A DNA stretch of 64,000 bases from Mycobacterium seoulense (GTDB lineage: Bacteria; Actinomycetota; Actinomycetes; Mycobacteriales; Mycobacteriaceae). Positions 36,527 through 44,946 of the stretch are shown here, one piece after another. The stretch lies in the NCBI RefSeq assembly GCF_010731595.1, contig NZ_AP022582.1, positions 4,712,001 to 4,776,000 on the forward strand. The letters run 5' to 3'. The number at the start of each line of letters is the position of its first letter. Position 1 is the first letter of the stretch. The position numbers and the translations under genes are program-made. The notes under the pieces are model-generated. The model had not been told where the DNA came from and ran no database searches. It saw nothing but the letters and a program-made list of their open reading frames with translations.

Positions 36527-37287
36527 CCGCCGTCGGCCAGGCCGGCCTCCTCCTCGAGCCTGTTGATCGCGCCGAAGGCGTATTCGCGGACCAACTCGCG
36601 GCCGTAGTCGGCCAGCATGCCCGCGTAGCCCTTGGCCGCCCATTGCCGGCAGTGACGCTCCTCGTGGTGCAGCACCCGATCCAAGTCGAGGCCGCTCTCC
36701 ACGGCCCGCCCCGCCGCGTCGACGTACCAGGCATGCCCGGACTCGACGATGCGGCGCAGCCGTTCGGCGGGGTCGGAGACGGCACCCATGTTGACCATGA
36801 AGATGTCGCCCCACGTGGTGCCGGCCCGCCGGCAGAATTGCCGTTGGATCCAATTGCCGCCGAGGCCCATGAGGATGCCGTTCGGCGTCGCGACGAGGCG
36901 CCCGCCGTTGCGGTCGACGAACCTGACGTCGCGGGTGTAACTCCAGCGGTTTACCCTCTGCCGCCGCATGATTCGCGTGACTTCGGCGGCGCAGTAGGGC
37001 GTCGGCGGGAAGTCGGTGCGCCACGCGCCTTTGGTGCCGTAGCCGGTGCCGGCGTTCAGGATGTAGGTGCGGAGCGCCGCCGCGCGGGCGTCGCCGCCGC
37101 TGGTGCCCCGCGGCAGGAGGAAGAAGGATTTGCCGTCCGGATCCCTGATTTCCGCCATCCGGGCGAGGACCTGAAAGCTGGCCGGGGTGACGGCGTGCCG
37201 CCGGGCGATCTCCGCGAGCACGTCCGGGGCAACGCCGCGCCGCTCGGCGTTGGCGCGCCATGCCTGGAAGTAGCCCGCTGCGTCCAT
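36502..37287 (-). CDS. Hypothetical protein with HExxH metallopeptidase-like motif
   Basis: A protein of about 261 residues starting MDAAGYFQAWRANAER. Residues 208-212 read HEERH within VLHHEERHCRQWA, the zinc-binding HExxH pattern of gluzincin-type peptidases. Glutamates further on (REYAFGAINRLEEEAG) could give the third ligand. Before it there is a strand-rich stretch (RLVATPNGILMGLGGNWIQRQFC). No signal peptide or membrane helix is seen. The start at ATG 37287 is the last before the divergent gene at 37316; the frame is open upstream. I do not recognise a named family, and the peptidase idea rests on the motif alone. Confidence 0.72.
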   Translation of the reverse strand: MDAAGYFQAWRANAERRGVAPDVLAEIARRHAVTPASFQVLARMAEIRDPDGKSFFLLPRGTSGGDARAAALRTYILNAGTGYGTKGAWRTDFPPTPYCAAEVTRIMRRQRVNRWSYTRDVRFVDRNGGRLVATPNGILMGLGGNWIQRQFCRRAGTTWGDIFMVNMGAVSDPAERLRRIVESGHAWYVDAAGRAVESGLDLDRVLHHEERHCRQWAAKGYAGMLADYGRELVREYAFGAINRLEEEAGLADGGYKASIPW

Positions 37288-37315
37288 GTCCGCCAACCAA
37301 TTTAGGGTGTAGCGA

Positions 37316-38806
37316 ATGAACACGCGGCCCTGGCGACGTGCGCGCGGCATCAACCAGATCACCCGGGGGCTGGGGACCCTGGACCGGGAGATCTTCGAAG
37401 CGATCGCCGAGACGGACACTCCGCTGCTGGACGCGGTCATGCCGCCGCTGACCCGGGCGGCCGACAACTCCAAGCTGTGGTTGGCCATCGCCGCGGTCCT
37501 GATGGCGTCGGGGAAGCAGAGCGCCCAGCGCGGGGCGACGCGCGGCGTCGTGACGCTCGCGGCCACCAGCCTGCTCACCAACCAGGTCGCCAAGCGCATC
37601 CGCCGGCGCCCCCGTCCCGGGTACGAAACGGTGCCGCTGGTCAGGCAGGTCCGTCGCCGCCCGACGTCGAACTCGTTCCCGTCGGGGCACTCCGCCAGCG
37701 CGGCCGCGTTCGCCGTGGGGGTCGGTCTGGAGAACCCGATGCTGGGTTTCGGGCTGGCGCTGCTGGCCGGGCTGGTCGGCCTGTCGCGGGTGGCGACCGG
37801 GGCGCACTACCCGGGTGACGTCGTCGCCGGGTTCGGCATCGGGTCGGGCCTGGCGGTCCTGGGCGGTCGGCTCGTCCCGCCGATCGTCGAAACCGCCCTG
37901 CCCAGGACCGAACCGCTTCGAATGGAGGCGCCCGAACGGCCCGACGGCGCCGGGGTGGTGCTGGTCATCAACCCGGAGTCGGGCAGCGGCACCGGGGCCC
38001 GCGTCGTCGACGAGGTTCGCGACGCGCTGCCGCGGGTGGACATCCGGGAGCTGGGCCCCGACGACGACCCGGAGGACGTGCTGCGTGAGGCCGCCGCGCG
38101 CGCCGAGGTGCTCGCGGTCGGGGGCGGCGACGGCACGGTGGCGGCCGCTGCCGGGGTGGCCATCGAGGCCGGCCTGCCGCTGGCCGTATTTCCCGCCGGC
38201 ACGTTCAACCACTTCGCCAAGGACATCGGCTGCGACACCGTCGCCAAGACCGTCGACGCGATCCGCCGCGGCAGCGTGGCATGCGTGGACCTGGTGTGCC
38301 TCAACGAAAGTCAGATGGTCCTCAACACCGCCAGCATCGGCGCCTACCCGGCCTTCGTGCAGCAGCGCGAGAAACTGGAGAAACGCATCGGCAAGCCGCT
38401 GGCCGGCCTCTACGCGATGCTGCACACGCTGCGCCACGACCAGCCCGTGCGCATCTCATACGACAACAAGACGCTGCTGACGTCGCTGTTCTTCCTCGGG
38501 AACTCGCTGTACCTGCCGACCGGCTTCGCCCCGTCGCGACGGACCCGCATGGACGACGGGCTGATCGATGTCCGCATGCTCGAAGCGGGCCGGCGGTGGA
38601 CGCGGACCAGGATCCTGACCGCGCTCGCGCTCGGTCGGCTGGAACGCAGCCCGCTCTACCACGAGCTGCAGGTGCCGGAATTCGGCTTCGTCGCGCTCGA
38701 CGGCCCGACGGTCATCGCCTGCGACGGCGAGGTGGGCGACGGATACGAGAAGGCCACCTTCACCGCCAAATACCGGGTCCTGCCGGTGTTCCGGCCCTGC
38801 GACTAG
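37316..38806 (+). CDS. Fused PAP2 phosphatase and diacylglycerol kinase
   Basis: A 496-residue two-domain protein. The N-terminal half (about 20-200) is a PAP2 phosphatase with KRIRRRPRP, SFPSGHSAS and SRVATGAHYPGD. The C-terminal half (about 215-496) is a lipid kinase of the DagK/YegS type with VLVINPESGSGTG and the nucleotide-binding GGGDGT loop. The two activities are opposite in direction on lipid phosphates, which suggests turnover of phosphatidic acid, diacylglycerol or polyprenyl phosphate at the membrane. The fusion occurs in other actinobacteria. It is divergent from the metallopeptidase-like gene by 28 bp. Confidence 0.9.
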   Translation: MNTRPWRRARGINQITRGLGTLDREIFEAIAETDTPLLDAVMPPLTRAADNSKLWLAIAAVLMASGKQSAQRGATRGVVTLAATSLLTNQVAKRIRRRPRPGYETVPLVRQVRRRPTSNSFPSGHSASAAAFAVGVGLENPMLGFGLALLAGLVGLSRVATGAHYPGDVVAGFGIGSGLAVLGGRLVPPIVETALPRTEPLRMEAPERPDGAGVVLVINPESGSGTGARVVDEVRDALPRVDIRELGPDDDPEDVLREAAARAEVLAVGGGDGTVAAAAGVAIEAGLPLAVFPAGTFNHFAKDIGCDTVAKTVDAIRRGSVACVDLVCLNESQMVLNTASIGAYPAFVQQREKLEKRIGKPLAGLYAMLHTLRHDQPVRISYDNKTLLTSLFFLGNSLYLPTGFAPSRRTRMDDGLIDVRMLEAGRRWTRTRILTALALGRLERSPLYHELQVPEFGFVALDGPTVIACDGEVGDGYEKATFTAKYRVLPVFRPCD

Positions 38807-38833
38807 ACCGGCGAGTCGCCGCCGCAGGCCGGG

Positions 38834-40234
38834 TCATCCACCGGGCGCGGTGAGCGCCCGCAGCGTGGCGCGCGCGCCGTGGCGGTGCAGCGAATCCAGC
38901 GCCCACAGGTACGGCTCGAGGAAGCGGGGCTGGTCGACGAGGTCACCGAACACCGCGCGGTTGGCCAGGAATGCGGCCGGGTCGTCGCGCTGGGAGCGGG
39001 CGAGCGGGACGAGCGTGTCGGCGAGCCGGTCCACCACCTGGATCGGCCGGCCTTCCTCGTCGACGCCCTCGGCGTAGCGCGCCCAGCTCGCGACGATCGC
39101 CGCGGACAGTCGCACCGGTCCGCCGCGCCGGAGATTGTCGTCGACCACCGGTAGCAGCCACTTGGGGATGCGGTCGGACGAGTCGGCGCACAGTCGGGCC
39201 ACCGTGTCGCGCACGTAGGCGTTGGCGAAGCGGGGGATGAGCCCGGCTTTGAAGTCGGTGAGTTCCGGGACCCGGACGAGGGTCGGCATCGCCTCGAATT
39301 CCAGGTAGCGGTCCAGCAGTTCGGCGATCAGCGGGTCCCGGGCGGCCTCGTGCACCAGCCGATACCCGGCCAGGTAGGCGAAGTAGCACAGCCCCTGGTG
39401 TCCGGCGTTGAGCAGCCGCAGCTTCATCGCCTCGTAGGGCGACACGTCGTCGACGAGGGTGACGCCCGCCCGGTCCAGTGGGGGACGGCCGTCGGCGAAA
39501 TCGTCCTCGAGCACCCACATGGCGAACGGCTCGGCGACCACGGGCCAGCCGTCGCGCACACCGAATTCGGAGTCCAGCCGGGCGATCGCCTCGGGCGTGG
39601 TGACCGGCGTGATGCGGTCGACCATCGAGTTCGGGAAGGTGGTGTGTTCCCGCATCCACTGCGCGAGTGCGGGTTCGAGCCGCTCGGCATGCGACGTGAA
39701 CACGCGCCGGGCCACGTTCCCGTTTTTCGCGATGTTGTCACACGACACGATCGTGGGGGAGGGCAGGCCGCGTGCCCGTCGCCGGTTCAGGCCCTCGGCC
39801 ACCAAGCCGAAGACGTCACTCAGCGGCGGCTGATATCCGCCTTCGGTGATGGTGAGCGACACGATCCGGGTGGCCGGGGCGGCGAGCAGCTCCACGACCG
39901 CCTCGGGATCCTCAGGCGCGTAACGGAAGTCGACGATGGAGCCGATCACCCGCGGCTCCCGGGTGCCGTCGGGGTGTTCGAGGATCAGCGTGTAGAGGTA
40001 GTCCTGGGCGCGCAGCACGTCGCGCATGCGCCGGTCGCCCGGCAGCACGCCGACGCCGCAGATTCCCCAGTCCCGGGCCAGCCCGTCGCGGAGCAGCCGG
40101 TCGAGGTACATGGCCTGGTGGGCGCGATGAAAGCCGCCCACACCGAAATGCACGATACCGACCCCGATTTGGCTGCGGTCGTAGGCCGGGACGGGGATGC
40201 TGAGAGCGCTCAGGTTGCGCGCGCTCAGCTCCAT
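38834..40234 (-). CDS. Mannitol 2-dehydrogenase family polyol dehydrogenase
   Basis: A 466-residue NAD(P)-dependent polyol dehydrogenase. The N-terminal Rossmann motif GIVHFGVGGFHRAHQAMY, the central SCDNIAKNGN and the catalytic MKLRLLNAGHQ (with the lysine and the NxGH) are those of long-chain mannitol/fructuronate dehydrogenases. It would interconvert a sugar alcohol and a ketose. No transporter or kinase is adjacent, so the substrate is undecided. ATG 40234 begins MELSARNLSAL, a normal start for the family. Confidence 0.92.
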   Translation of the reverse strand: MELSARNLSALSIPVPAYDRSQIGVGIVHFGVGGFHRAHQAMYLDRLLRDGLARDWGICGVGVLPGDRRMRDVLRAQDYLYTLILEHPDGTREPRVIGSIVDFRYAPEDPEAVVELLAAPATRIVSLTITEGGYQPPLSDVFGLVAEGLNRRRARGLPSPTIVSCDNIAKNGNVARRVFTSHAERLEPALAQWMREHTTFPNSMVDRITPVTTPEAIARLDSEFGVRDGWPVVAEPFAMWVLEDDFADGRPPLDRAGVTLVDDVSPYEAMKLRLLNAGHQGLCYFAYLAGYRLVHEAARDPLIAELLDRYLEFEAMPTLVRVPELTDFKAGLIPRFANAYVRDTVARLCADSSDRIPKWLLPVVDDNLRRGGPVRLSAAIVASWARYAEGVDEEGRPIQVVDRLADTLVPLARSQRDDPAAFLANRAVFGDLVDQPRFLEPYLWALDSLHRHGARATLRALTAPGG

Positions 40235-40254
40235 TCCCGGAACTTAGCCCACCG

Positions 40255-40599
40255 CTAAGCGTTGGGGCACAGATCCCGCATGGCGAAAATGACGACGTCA
40301 GCGGCCTGCCGGCCGTTGATCCCGCCGGTGCCCTGGTCGGCGTCGGAGCGTTGTATCGCCAGGCCCTCCAGCTGTTGGGGGGAGGCGCCCCAGGACAGCT
40401 GCTGGCACAGGTCCGCGCCCATCTGCAGCAGCGCTTCGTCGCCGCCGTTGACGGCGTGGATGCCGGCGTTGTGCAGGTCATTGAGGAAGGCAGTCGCGTC
40501 GGCCCGGGCCGGGCTGGCCCAGACGATCCCCGCGGCCAGAAGTGGGCCACCTGCGAGGGCTGCGCCCATGAACCGGCCATAGGGCCGCTGTGCTGCCAT
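40255..40599 (-). CDS. Secreted DUF732 protein, copy 1
   Basis: A 114-residue exported protein with a signal peptide of about 33 residues ending ARA and a mature DUF732 domain. Typical features are ADATAFLNDLHNAGIH at the start, the central cysteine in DLCQQLSWG, and the C-terminal MRDLCPNA. The two cysteines probably form a disulfide. DUF732 proteins are abundant small secreted proteins of unknown role in mycobacteria. It has close relatives at 40729-41073 and 52536-52880. Confidence 0.88.
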   Translation of the reverse strand: MAAQRPYGRFMGAALAGGPLLAAGIVWASPARADATAFLNDLHNAGIHAVNGGDEALLQMGADLCQQLSWGASPQQLEGLAIQRSDADQGTGGINGRQAADVVIFAMRDLCPNA

Positions 40600-40728
40600 C
40601 GAAATCTTCTCCTTCGTCCCGTGCCCGAACGGCGATGATGCACTTTTACACGAAAGCGCCGCCGAACACGCTGGGGAAGAGAAATCTCGATGATGAATTG
40701 TGGGCGAAGACCGCCGGTCCGCTCGGCG

Positions 40729-41073
40729 CTACGCGTCCGGGCACAGATCGCGGACGGCGTCGATGACGACGTCGTCGGCCTGCTGGGGGGTGATCCCGCC
40801 GGCGCCCTGCCTGCTGTCGGAGCGCTGCAGCGCGAGGCCCTCCAGTTGGGAGGGCGGGGCGCCCCACGACAGCTGTTGGCAGACGGCGAAGCCCATCTGC
40901 ACCAGCGCCCCGTCACCGCCGCTGACGGCGTGGATGCCGTCCTTGTGCAAGTCATTGACGAAGGCGGTCGCGTCGGCCTGCGCCGGGCCGGCCCACATCA
41001 CCTCCGCGGCCAAGAGTGAGCCCCCCACCAGCGCTGTGCTCATGAGTCGGCCGCAGAGCCGTCGTGCTGTCAT
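40729..41073 (-). CDS. Secreted DUF732 protein, copy 2
   Basis: A 114-residue tandem paralogue of the preceding protein, the same length and collinear (ADATAFVNDLHKDGIHAVSG, VCQQLSWGAPPSQLEGL, VRDLCPDA). The signal peptide is about 33 residues. The HKDGIHAVSGGD and SWGAPPSQLEGLALQRSD segments are shared exactly with the third copy at 52536, so copy 2 and copy 3 are closer to each other than to copy 1. A ribosome-binding GGAGAAGGAG precedes the ATG. Confidence 0.88.
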   Translation of the reverse strand: MTARRLCGRLMSTALVGGSLLAAEVMWAGPAQADATAFVNDLHKDGIHAVSGGDGALVQMGFAVCQQLSWGAPPSQLEGLALQRSDSRQGAGGITPQQADDVVIDAVRDLCPDA

Positions 41074-41397
41074 GGCTCCTTCTCCTGCCCGTTAACCGTT
41101 TGGTTGCCTACCGTTCACTTCCATGGAACCTCCGCGGGTTGTCGATTCCCCGAAAGTTTCCTGTGAATAAGCTGCGCGAAAGCGCACCCGCCGGCCGCGG
41201 CCGGCGTGGGCAAACATGCGGGGACGCAACCGACTTCGTGACGCCCTTGTGACATCACCATTTGGAAACGGCGCGGTGCGGCGCGGCCGGTGTTTCATCT
41301 CCGCTGCCGACAATTGGCTCGGTCGCCGAAAGACGACTACGCGGTTCTGCTGCACCAGGTTGTTATGTGAGCGCGAATATAAGGAGAGTCGACGCTG
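41074..41397. other. 324-bp intergenic region
   Basis: I see no gene here. It holds the divergent promoters of the DUF732 gene and the secreted repeat protein. A perfect 16-bp palindrome GCCGGCCGCGGCCGGC lies at 41190-41205. AAGGAGAG at 41381-41388 serves the next gene. Confidence 0.6.
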
Positions 41398-41988
41398 ATG
41401 GCGATCGTCGATCGGTTCAACATGAAAGTAGTTGCCACGCTTGGGTTGTGCGGAGCCGCACTCGCGTTGAGCCCGGATGCGGCAGCCGCTCCCCTGAAGA
41501 CGGGCGGCTACGCCTGCATACAGGGGCAGGCCGGCGAGGCCGGCGCGCCGCTGGCCGGACCGGGAGCCGCCGGTGCCGCTGGTGGGGCGCCGCTGGCCGG
41601 ACCTGGAGCCGCCGGTGCCGCGGGCGGGGCGCCGACCGCGGAGGTCTGCACGGCCAGCGCGCCGCTCACCGACATGGCCGGTGTCCCACTGGCTGTGCCG
41701 GGTCCGCTGCCGGTGGGTGCTCCGCTGCCGGTTCCGTTGGGTGGCCCGCTGCCGCTGCCGTTGGGTGCGCCGCTGCCGTTGGGTGCACCGCTGCCCATCG
41801 CCCCGGTGGTGCCGGCCGGTGCTCCGCTGGTCGCGCTCGGTGGGCTGGCGGCCGGTGCCCCCCTCGATGCGGTCGCCGGTGCCCCGCTCATCGACATGTC
41901 CGGCGTCAAGGACGCGCCCACGGGACCGGCCCCGACCGGCGGCCCCCAGCCCGGTCAGCCGGTGGCGCCCGGCCCGGGCACGCACTGA
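41398..41988 (+). CDS. Secreted Gly/Ala/Pro/Leu repeat protein
   Basis: A 196-residue exported protein. The signal peptide covers about residues 1-31 (ending DAAAA). The mature protein is low-complexity: two near-exact copies of GAPLAGPGAAGAAG (about 48-75), then a run of PLPxGAPLP-type units (about 100-140), then APL and GAPL units. Only two cysteines (GYACIQ and EVCTAS) bracket the first repeat. No enzyme motif is seen. Such proteins are probably surface-exposed or wall-associated; the function is unknown. A strong terminator follows at 42011-42043. Confidence 0.8.
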   Translation: MAIVDRFNMKVVATLGLCGAALALSPDAAAAPLKTGGYACIQGQAGEAGAPLAGPGAAGAAGGAPLAGPGAAGAAGGAPTAEVCTASAPLTDMAGVPLAVPGPLPVGAPLPVPLGGPLPLPLGAPLPLGAPLPIAPVVPAGAPLVALGGLAAGAPLDAVAGAPLIDMSGVKDAPTGPAPTGGPQPGQPVAPGPGTH

Positions 41989-42010
41989 GCCCCCATTCCC
42001 TCCCGACCGG

Positions 42011-42043
42011 AAGGACCCGCTGGCGGCCACCAGCGGGTCCTTT
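42011..42043 (+). terminator. Intrinsic-type terminator hairpin
   Basis: AAGGACCCGCTGG (42011-42023) pairs perfectly with CCAGCGGGTCCTT (42030-42042), a 13-bp stem with a 6-base loop, followed by TTTCGT. It stands 23 bp after the stop of the repeat protein gene and is the clearest terminator-like hairpin I found in the window. Confidence 0.8.
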
Positions 42044-42193
42044 CGTATGTGGTTGGTGCTTCACTTCGGTCGCCGATGGTGAGGTTAGTTTCCCAGTCGA
42101 CCGCGGGTGTGAAACCAACATCACACTCGACAGCGGGGGTGGAGCGCAAGCGAAAAGACCTCGCGCTCGGGGTGATTGAGTGAGGGGCCCTCC

Positions 42194-43012
42194 TCAGGAA
42201 GGAGGCCGCTCCCAGAGGTCTTGCTTGACGATCACCGGGTCGCCGACGTTGACCGTGTTGTAGTACCACTCGGCGTCTTCGGGGCTCAGGCTGATGCAGC
42301 CGTGGCTGACGTTCTCCAGTCCCAGTGATTGGACCGCCCACGGGGCGGAATGCACGAACAGGCCGCGGTTGGTGATCCGGACGGCGTAGTCGACATTGAG
42401 CAGGTAACCGCTGGGATCGTCGACCGGGATGCCGACGCTGCTCGAATCCATAAGCACCGAGCGGTCTTTGGACAAGACGGTGTAATTGCCGACCGGGGTC
42501 GGGAATTCCGGCCTACCCATCGATGCGGGCAGCACGCCCTCTTCGCCGAAGTGGGGACGGTGGTGCGGAGTCGGCGGGACCGCGTCGACCCCGTCGACGC
42601 TCACCGTGAACGTGTGGTCGGTGATGTTGGCGACGCCGACGACCTTCGGGCCCGTTTTGAATTCCGTGGGCCGGCCTTCCACCGACAGCGCCACCGTGCT
42701 GTGCGCCGGCCAGTAGTGGGCGGGGACCCACTGCACGACGTTGTTGTCGAGCCATTCGAACGTGCCCGTCATCGCGGGCGTCGACTTGACCGCGATGGCG
42801 CGTTCGGCGGCCTGCCGGTTCGCGACCGGCGCGTCGAACGTCACCACGACGGGGTGCGCGACACCCACCGTCGCGCCCGGCGCCGGCAGGACCGACGCGA
42901 TGGCGAAGTCATGCGGCTGGCTCGCCGCCGCCGCGCTGGTGCCGGTCGGCCCGGCAACCACACCCGCAGCGATTCCGACCACCGCAAGAACACACCGAAC
43001 GTCCGCCCGCAT
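42194..43012 (-). CDS. L,D-transpeptidase with Ig-like domain
   Basis: A 272-residue exported peptidoglycan cross-linking enzyme. A signal peptide (about 1-30, ending SAAAA) precedes an Ig-like domain (about 35-125; PAPGATVGVAHPVVVTFD). The YkuD catalytic domain (about 125-262) carries H221, then SHGC with H237 and C239. The family makes 3-3 links between meso-diaminopimelate residues and is the target of carbapenems. The length is close to M. tuberculosis Rv1433 (271). It converges on the terminator region of the preceding gene. Confidence 0.92.
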   Translation of the reverse strand: MRADVRCVLAVVGIAAGVVAGPTGTSAAAASQPHDFAIASVLPAPGATVGVAHPVVVTFDAPVANRQAAERAIAVKSTPAMTGTFEWLDNNVVQWVPAHYWPAHSTVALSVEGRPTEFKTGPKVVGVANITDHTFTVSVDGVDAVPPTPHHRPHFGEEGVLPASMGRPEFPTPVGNYTVLSKDRSVLMDSSSVGIPVDDPSGYLLNVDYAVRITNRGLFVHSAPWAVQSLGLENVSHGCISLSPEDAEWYYNTVNVGDPVIVKQDLWERPPS

Positions 43013-43527
43013 GGCTCCGCTTCCTCTTAACTGACATAGTTGTAATAGGAGGATCGTAAATCCCCGCTGACCAGCGGAAGCGCAAGGGCGCGTTAGTATT
43101 TGGTCAAGCCTCGGTCACGTTTCGGCCACGGGGGTTTAGTTCCGGCAATGTGGCCGTGCGCTGGGGTTTCGGGCGGGCTCGACCCTGGCCGCGAAGAGCG
43201 CGGCCTGACGCGCGGAGCGCGGGTCGACCAGAGGAATTCAACGTCGTCCGCTTGCGGCGGGCCCTGCCGGAGCATGACCTCGCGGCCGGTTCACGGGGGA
43301 CCGTCGTCCCAGTCGGCCCACCCACTCGGGAACCGGTGTGTCCGGCATGGCGCCATAAACCGACGCCTCGTAACCGGATGCCACGCCCCTTGCAGTTTGG
43401 ATCCAGCCTGTTCGCCCGTGATCGCCGGACCCGCGGGCGATCAGGGCGCGGACTCCGAAAGACTTGTGTCACCCACCTCGATTGCCGATGCTCGCCGGAG
43501 CGAAAAGCCCAATCGCGGGGCTTGACG
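43013..43527. other. 515-bp intergenic region
   Basis: Frames here are open on both strands but arginine/proline-rich and unlike proteins. I see no gene, RNA or repeat that I can support. It marks the edge between the conserved block and the PPE-rich accessory block. Confidence 0.5.
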
Positions 43528-44757
43528 CTAGCCGCCGAAGGGTGGTCGCGCCATGACAGTGGGGCGGAATCCGTACTTGGGGCCCACACCGCCATGCCCG
43601 CCTGCGGCTGTGCCGGCTAAGGGCATACCACCGAGAAGGTTTCCGGGTCCACCGCTGGCCTCGGGGGCGGCGCTGACCGTGCTGACCGGAATGGCCTGCC
43701 CGAGAACAGGAGGAGGCGTGCTGGCGGCAGACCATGTGACCGGTACTGACAACCTGCCACCAACGGAGGCTGCGTTACCCAATGCCGCGGCCGGGTGGGC
43801 AGCGGTCGCACCACCGCCCAGCAAGCCGCCCAGGCCGCCCAGGCCGGGCAGTGCCTTGACCGCCGGCGCCGCGCCGTTGAGCATGCCCGTTGTTTTGGCG
43901 ATCTGGACACCGAAGTTGCCCATACCGACGGAGAAGTAGGGCAGACCTTCGGTGTTGTACCACAGCGCCGAAAAAGGGTTATAGCCGTTGACGAACGCTC
44001 CAAGGCTCGTGGGCAGTGTGGTCTGCCCGGTCAGCAGGTACCACAATTCGCTGAAAGGATCGCTGGTGGTTGAACCCTGCGTGGCCGCCGTGGATGCCGG
44101 CGTCGCAAGGGCCTGGAGTGTATTGGGCGTGCTCGAAACCGCATGTGACAATACGGATTGCGTGCTGCTCGCCGTGCTGCCACCGGTAGCGCTGGCGACC
44201 GCGGCGCCCTGGGTGGCTTGGGCGGTCGGGTTGGCGATCTGGGGCGCCGCGGTAAACGGCGTCACCTTGGTCGCGGCCGCGGATTGACCTGCGTAACCAT
44301 ACATTGCGCTGGCATCCTGGGCCCACATCTCGCCGTATTGCGCCTCGAGTTGTGCGATCGCCGGGGTGTTTAGTCCCAGTACGTTCGTGGCGAGCAGCTG
44401 GGCCGTCTGGGCACGGTTGCCCGCGACCAGTGGCGGCGGCACCGTGGCTGCCAGTGCGGTCTCGTAGGCCGTTGCCGCCGAGAGCATTTGGGCGGCTGTC
44501 TGTTCGGCCTGGGCAGCGGTGGTACGTATCCATGCCACATACGGTGCCACCGCCTGAGCCATCGACGCCGATGCCGGCCCCAGCCACTCCTCGCTGCTGA
44601 GCGCGGTAATCACCTTGTCATAGCCCAGGGCAGTCGAATTCAGTTCGGCGGCCAGCCCATTCCATGCCGACGCGGCCGCTGTTAGCGCCTCGGGTCCCGG
44701 CCCCGTGTACATCCGCGCGGAGTTGTACTCCGGTGGTGTTGCCCCAAAATCAATCAC
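43528..44757 (-). CDS. PPE family protein, SVP type
   Basis: A 409-residue PPE protein. It begins VIDFGATPPEYNSARMYTGPG, with the PPE motif at residues 8-10 (PPE). WLGPAS marks the WxG turn near residue 51. The C-terminal region has LSVPVTW, the SVPxxSW signature, and ends YGFRPTVMARPPFGG. SVP-type PPE proteins are usually ESX-5 substrates. GTG 44757 has AAGGAGG upstream. A truncated PE reading frame lies directly upstream, so its natural PE partner gene is broken. Confidence 0.92.
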   Translation of the reverse strand: MIDFGATPPEYNSARMYTGPGPEALTAAASAWNGLAAELNSTALGYDKVITALSSEEWLGPASASMAQAVAPYVAWIRTTAAQAEQTAAQMLSAATAYETALAATVPPPLVAGNRAQTAQLLATNVLGLNTPAIAQLEAQYGEMWAQDASAMYGYAGQSAAATKVTPFTAAPQIANPTAQATQGAAVASATGGSTASSTQSVLSHAVSSTPNTLQALATPASTAATQGSTTSDPFSELWYLLTGQTTLPTSLGAFVNGYNPFSALWYNTEGLPYFSVGMGNFGVQIAKTTGMLNGAAPAVKALPGLGGLGGLLGGGATAAHPAAALGNAASVGGRLSVPVTWSAASTPPPVLGQAIPVSTVSAAPEASGGPGNLLGGMPLAGTAAGGHGGVGPKYGFRPTVMARPPFGG

Positions 44758-44767
44758 CTTGACCTCC

Positions 44768-44942
44768 TTAGCTGTCCACGGCCGTGTTGGCCGCCTCGAT
44801 CGCCGCGTGACCCTGAGCTCATGCTCAAGGTGCTGAGGAACATCTCGTGAATCGCGGCCGCCTGCACGTTGACGGCCCGGCACATGCGCGCATTGGCGGC
44901 GGACCGCGCCGCCGTGAACGGGTGGATCGTGGCAGTCAGCAT
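44768..44942 (-). pseudogene. Truncated and frameshifted PE gene
   Basis: The minus-strand frame from 44942 reads FTAARSAANARMCRAVNVQ then AAIHEMFLSTLSMSSGS, matching the second half of a PE domain (compare AAQFAAHAQMYQAVSAQAAAIHE in typical PE proteins). After SGS the reading must shift to continue as HAAIEAANTAVDS and stop at TAA (44768-44770), which is the usual PE ending. The first half of the domain, with the Pro-Glu motif, is missing: the upstream PPE stop lies only 5 bp away. So the gene has lost about 45-50 residues and carries a frameshift. Confidence 0.75.
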
Positions 44943-44946
44943 CGCG

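Noticed and set aside
36521..38437. 638-residue minus-strand frame under the PAP2/kinase fusion
   Set aside because: It overlaps a gene with two sets of complete motifs; the frame reads as low-complexity Arg/Gly/Pro.
42044..42193. Imperfect direct repeat (TCGACCGCGGGTGTG and TCGACAGCGGGGGTG) between the terminator and the transpeptidase gene
   Set aside because: Short, imperfect and isolated; not enough to support an operator or attachment site.
43093..43620. Several 60-160 residue frames in the gap before the PPE gene
   Set aside because: No start context, no motifs and arginine-rich composition on both strands.
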